A stretch of DNA of 8,034 nt, taken from Treponema sp. UBA3649. Its GTDB lineage: Bacteria; Spirochaetota; Spirochaetia; Treponematales; Treponemataceae. Shown here piece by piece: positions 6,276 to 8,034 of the stretch (positions within the stretch are counted from its first letter, which is position 1; the number at the start of each line of letters is the position of its first letter). The stretch covers positions 6,187 through 14,220 of the forward strand of contig DFKI01000059.1 in the NCBI GenBank assembly GCA_002373325.1. The letters run 5' to 3'. The position numbers and the translations under genes are program-made. The notes beneath the pieces are model-generated. The model had not been told where the DNA came from. It ran no database searches and saw only the letters and a list, made by a program, of their open reading frames with translations.

Positions 6276-7535
6276 TCAGAATTTCAATGTAAGACCGATT
6301 TCCAGCCCCGAAAAAAGTATTGCTTTTGCAAGCCTGGACGCATCATATTCTATGGAAGATTCTGAATCAGAGGAAGCTCCTTCGAAAAAATCCCTTGTCG
6401 GGCGGCTTATCATGGGAAGAGGAAGTTTTTTTCCCGCATAGATTGAGATGAAATGCCCTTCTCCAAAAAACGGAATGCGTATATCATAGGAAGCTTTTAG
6501 AGAAATCAGGGCAATATAATCTCTCATGCACGAATCATTCAAAAAGGAATCTTTCGCGGAAGAACCGTCGTAAACAACAGTCTTTTGCAAAATATATTTA
6601 TAAGAAGCCCTTATCCGGCTGAAAACATCGGCAAGCAAGGCAACGGACGCGTCAAAAGCAAAGTTTCCCTTTTTAATCGTGAAGTCCGAACAAAAAAACG
6701 CCGTATGCAGAACTCCCTCCCCCTCAAGATGAAGGTACGTAAACGGAAAAAACGGATAATCCGCCATGTAGGGCAAAAGAACGGCATCCCCCTTCGCATA
6801 AAGTCCTGCGTAGGAAAAAATGAGGTCAAGGCTGGCATGAAAATCCGAAGTGCCGGATGAAAAATCCCACGAGAGGCCCTTTTTGAAAAAAACATCCCAC
6901 TCGTAGATTGATGCATCTCCAAAATCACTCAGGCTTGTCGCAAGATTCGCTTTTACAAAGGAAAATCCTGCTCCCGCTTCCATTTTTAAGGGCAGAAGAA
7001 CGCTTGTCCTCAGCAAGGCAAAAAAAGGCAATGTCAAAGTTCCGCTCACGATGTAAAGATCTCCCGATAAAGTGTCCTCACATCCTGCCATGGCGATAAT
7101 CTTCGGATTAAGATCAGGTGAGAAAATCCAGTCAAAGGAAAAGCCCGCACCCCAAAAAGAAAGTCCGTTTTGAGTGAAAGAGAGTTTGGATGTGCTGATT
7201 GAAAGCACGCCCGGAACGTCGGAAACGAATGCAAATAAACCCGCGTTGAAAAAATCAGAGCTGAGTCCCGCATCAAGAAAGACCGACTCATCCATGCAGG
7301 AAAAATGCTCCGTGCTGAAAATCAAGCCCGAATATGCAGAGGAAAAACTCAGGTCCACATTTCCGACAGGAGAATTTGAGGACAGAAACGCTTCGTATAA
7401 AAAAGATGAGTCGCTTCCGTCCTCATAAAGCGTGGCAGCCCCAGTGTTAAAGGAGATGCCGGATGTATTTGAAAAAAGGAGAGATGACACGGAAAAAACA
7501 AGCAAAACAATGAGTATGAAACAATTTTTTTCCAT
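6276..7535 (-). CDS. Predicted outer-membrane beta-barrel protein
   Basis: The product of 419 aa begins with an export signal: MEKN, hydrophobic residues 5-21, likely cleavage near LLFS (19-22). The rest is a chain of alternating polar and hydrophobic or aromatic residues with turns rich in G, S, D and N, typical of membrane beta-strands, and it ends in GLEIGLTLKF. A terminal Phe with alternating hydrophobics is the usual signal for recognition by BamA. No plug, TonB-box or other domain is visible, so the substrate and role are unknown; it could be a porin-like or structural barrel. The start is the ATG at 7535, which has GGAG 7 nt upstream and begins the signal peptide directly; a TTG at 7592 in frame would put 19 polar residues before it. 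A truncated reading frame ends 31 nt upstream on the same strand, so this gene was probably the second of an operon. I see no clear promoter of its own. Confidence 0.75.
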   Translation of the reverse strand: MEKNCFILIVLLVFSVSSLLFSNTSGISFNTGAATLYEDGSDSSFLYEAFLSSNSPVGNVDLSFSSAYSGLIFSTEHFSCMDESVFLDAGLSSDFFNAGLFAFVSDVPGVLSISTSKLSFTQNGLSFWGAGFSFDWIFSPDLNPKIIAMAGCEDTLSGDLYIVSGTLTLPFFALLRTSVLLPLKMEAGAGFSFVKANLATSLSDFGDASIYEWDVFFKKGLSWDFSSGTSDFHASLDLIFSYAGLYAKGDAVLLPYMADYPFFPFTYLHLEGEGVLHTAFFCSDFTIKKGNFAFDASVALLADVFSRIRASYKYILQKTVVYDGSSAKDSFLNDSCMRDYIALISLKASYDIRIPFFGEGHFISIYAGKKLPLPMISRPTRDFFEGASSDSESSIEYDASRLAKAILFSGLEIGLTLKF

Positions 7536-7542
7536 GCCGCAG

Positions 7543-7546
7543 CTCC
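7543..7546 (-). promoter_or_regulatory. Ribosome-binding site that fixes the barrel-gene start
   Basis: GGAG (- strand) lies 7 nt before the ATG at 7535 and argues against the in-frame TTG at 7592. Confidence 0.7.
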
Positions 7547-7566
7547 AGTCCAAATCAGAGAATTCC

Positions 7567-7645
7567 TTACTCGCCGCTAAAGATATCCTCAAGTCCGCCG
7601 TAGTAGAAATTGAAAATGAACGCCGATAAAGGTCCCAAATCTAAA
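7567..7645 (-). pseudogene. 3' remnant of a truncated gene upstream of the barrel gene
   Basis: Read on the - strand, about 26 codons end in TAA (7567-7569) and give L-D-L-G-P-L-S-A-F-I-F-N-F-Y-Y-G-G, then L-E-D-I-F-S-G-E. The residue mix (Gly, aromatic, acidic end) and codon use look coding, and the stop lies 31 nt before the barrel-gene start, as in an operon. Upstream the frame runs into the small element at 7646 and soon meets a TGA near 7687, with no ribosome-binding site. The best reading is the C-terminus of a gene cut by the element or by a deletion next to it. The family cannot be named from so few residues. A chance open stretch is the alternative. Confidence 0.4.
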
Positions 7646-7749
7646 TAGGGATTGTCAGCAGAAAAACCTCTGCCGGGCAAGATTCATGAACGACGAGCTT
7701 TCGAAAATCTGGCTTAAAACTACGCTGCAAGAGGACCCGATAATCCCTA
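7646..7749. mobile_element. Small inverted-repeat element (MITE-like), about 100 bp
   Basis: The ends TAGGGATTGTC (7646-7656) and GATAATCCCTA (7739-7749) are inverted copies matching at 10 of 11 positions. Both are bounded by TA, so the element could be 7648-7747 with a TA target duplication, the pattern left by IS630/Tc1-mariner-type transposases. It contains no gene. An internal 5-bp hairpin, GCAGA (7658-7662) with TCTGC (7669-7673), sits near the left end. It lies at the edge of the truncated reading frame. No transposase is in the window, so mobility would depend on one elsewhere. The copy number in the genome is unknown from here. Confidence 0.5.
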
Positions 7750-7760
7750 CCCACAAAGAG

Positions 7761-7813
7761 ATTGCCGTATCAAGTACGGCAATGACATTTTTATCAAGTA
7801 CGGCAATGACATT
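7761..7813. repeat. REP-like palindrome with a tandem partial copy
   Basis: ATTGCCGTA (7761-7769) and TACGGCAAT (7775-7783) form a perfect 9-bp stem with a 5-nt loop TCAAG. A 22-bp block covering the loop and right arm (7768-7789) is repeated exactly at 7792-7813, with a 24-bp period and without a second left arm. GTCATTGCC...GGCAAT palindromes of this type are common dispersed intergenic repeats in bacteria. A T-run follows the first hairpin on the + strand, but no gene reads into it. Confidence 0.7.
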
Positions 7814-7825
7814 CAGTAGTTTTTA

Positions 7826-7834
7826 GACAATCCC
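7826..7834. repeat. Additional copy of the element end
   Basis: GACAATCCC is the exact inverted complement of GGGATTGTC at 7648-7656 (9 of 9), a better match than the end at 7739. It may be the end of a second, partly overwritten copy of the small element, or the true right end of a 187-bp element (7648-7834) that holds the REP-like repeat. It is not followed by TA, which favours the first reading. Confidence 0.4.
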
Positions 7835-7850
7835 CCACTGTCGTTAGTAT

Positions 7851-8034
7851 GTGTTAATCTAAATCACAAGAGTGAAAGAACTGTATAAGGCAAGTGCTGT
7901 AAATGTTAAATGGGAAATTTAATGTTGATAGAGGAAACGCTGTAATGGAGGTGAGGTTCGTGACAAGCAGGCATTTGTGCGGTGCGACCGAAGGGAGACA
8001 AATACCTTATACCGCACACCCATGACTGATTGGC
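7851..8034 (+). ncRNA. Possible group II intron, partial domain I
   Basis: No reading frame runs through this stretch, but it folds and has motifs in the order seen in domain I of bacterial group II introns such as Ll.LtrB. A 10-bp stem (7902-7911 with 7917-7926, two G-U pairs) has loop GGGAA. Then come GATAGAGGAAAC (7927-7938), GGAGGTGAG (7947-7955), an 8-bp stem TGTGCGGT (7976-7983) with ACCGCACA (8011-8018), and ACCCATGA (8018-8025). Ll.LtrB has GATAGAGGAAA, GGTAAG, a GTGG/CCAC stem and ACCTATGG in the same order; this comparison is from memory. The canonical 5' end GTGYG is not seen where expected; GTGTT at 7851 is the nearest. Domains II-VI and any reverse transcriptase would lie beyond 8034. 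Another structured RNA is possible. Confidence 0.5.

Noticed and set aside
7536..7592. TTG start 19 codons upstream for the barrel protein
   Set aside because: It would bury the signal peptide behind polar residues, and the ATG at 7535 has its own GGAG.
7982..7989. GTGCGACC as a canonical group II intron 5' end
   Set aside because: The string overlaps a stem (7976-7983 with 8011-8018), and domain I-like motifs already lie upstream of it. It is kept only as a weak alternative to a 5'-truncated intron.

Overview
The window looks like chromosomal DNA of a host-associated or anaerobic spirochete, most probably a Treponema. Supporting features are a lone PstS-like lipoprotein, a C-terminal-Phe outer-membrane barrel, an Rpn-type PD-(D/E)XK protein with a GLxQ repeat tail, and moderate GC with A/T-rich intergenic DNA. 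This genus call is inference from gene style, not from a marker gene.

Layout. 1-80: a heptamer tandem repeat, then a strong extended -10 promoter placed so that fruK (81-995, +) would start transcription on its own ATG. 1090-3070 (+): a two-gene unit with a PstS-like lipoprotein and, 7 nt downstream, an unrecognised secreted protein with propeller-like motifs. 3070-5201 (-): htpG (3162-5132) with its own promoter and an intrinsic terminator, convergent with the secreted-protein gene. 5293-6240 (+): an Rpn/PDDEXK family protein, divergent from htpG, with an in-frame 12-bp repeat array. 6276-7535 (-): a predicted outer-membrane beta-barrel protein, convergent with rpn.

The last 500 bases hold no intact gene but are rich in remnants. 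Just upstream of the barrel gene is the last 26 codons of a lost reading frame on the - strand. It ends where a small element of about 100 bp begins, which has inverted ends GGGATTRTC and flanking TA. Beyond it lie a REP-like palindrome with a tandem copy, a further copy of the element end, and from about 7851 to the window edge a stretch that resembles domain I of a group II intron on the + strand, apparently without a normal 5' end.

The housekeeping genes (fruK, htpG) are ordinary. The genes do not form one pathway. The accessory signals are the secreted-protein pair, the rpn gene, and the 7567-8034 cluster, which reads as an insertion hot spot. I see no clear new defence or biosynthetic system. 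The most novel material is the repeat, mobile-element and intron cluster and the predicted leaderless fruK promoter.
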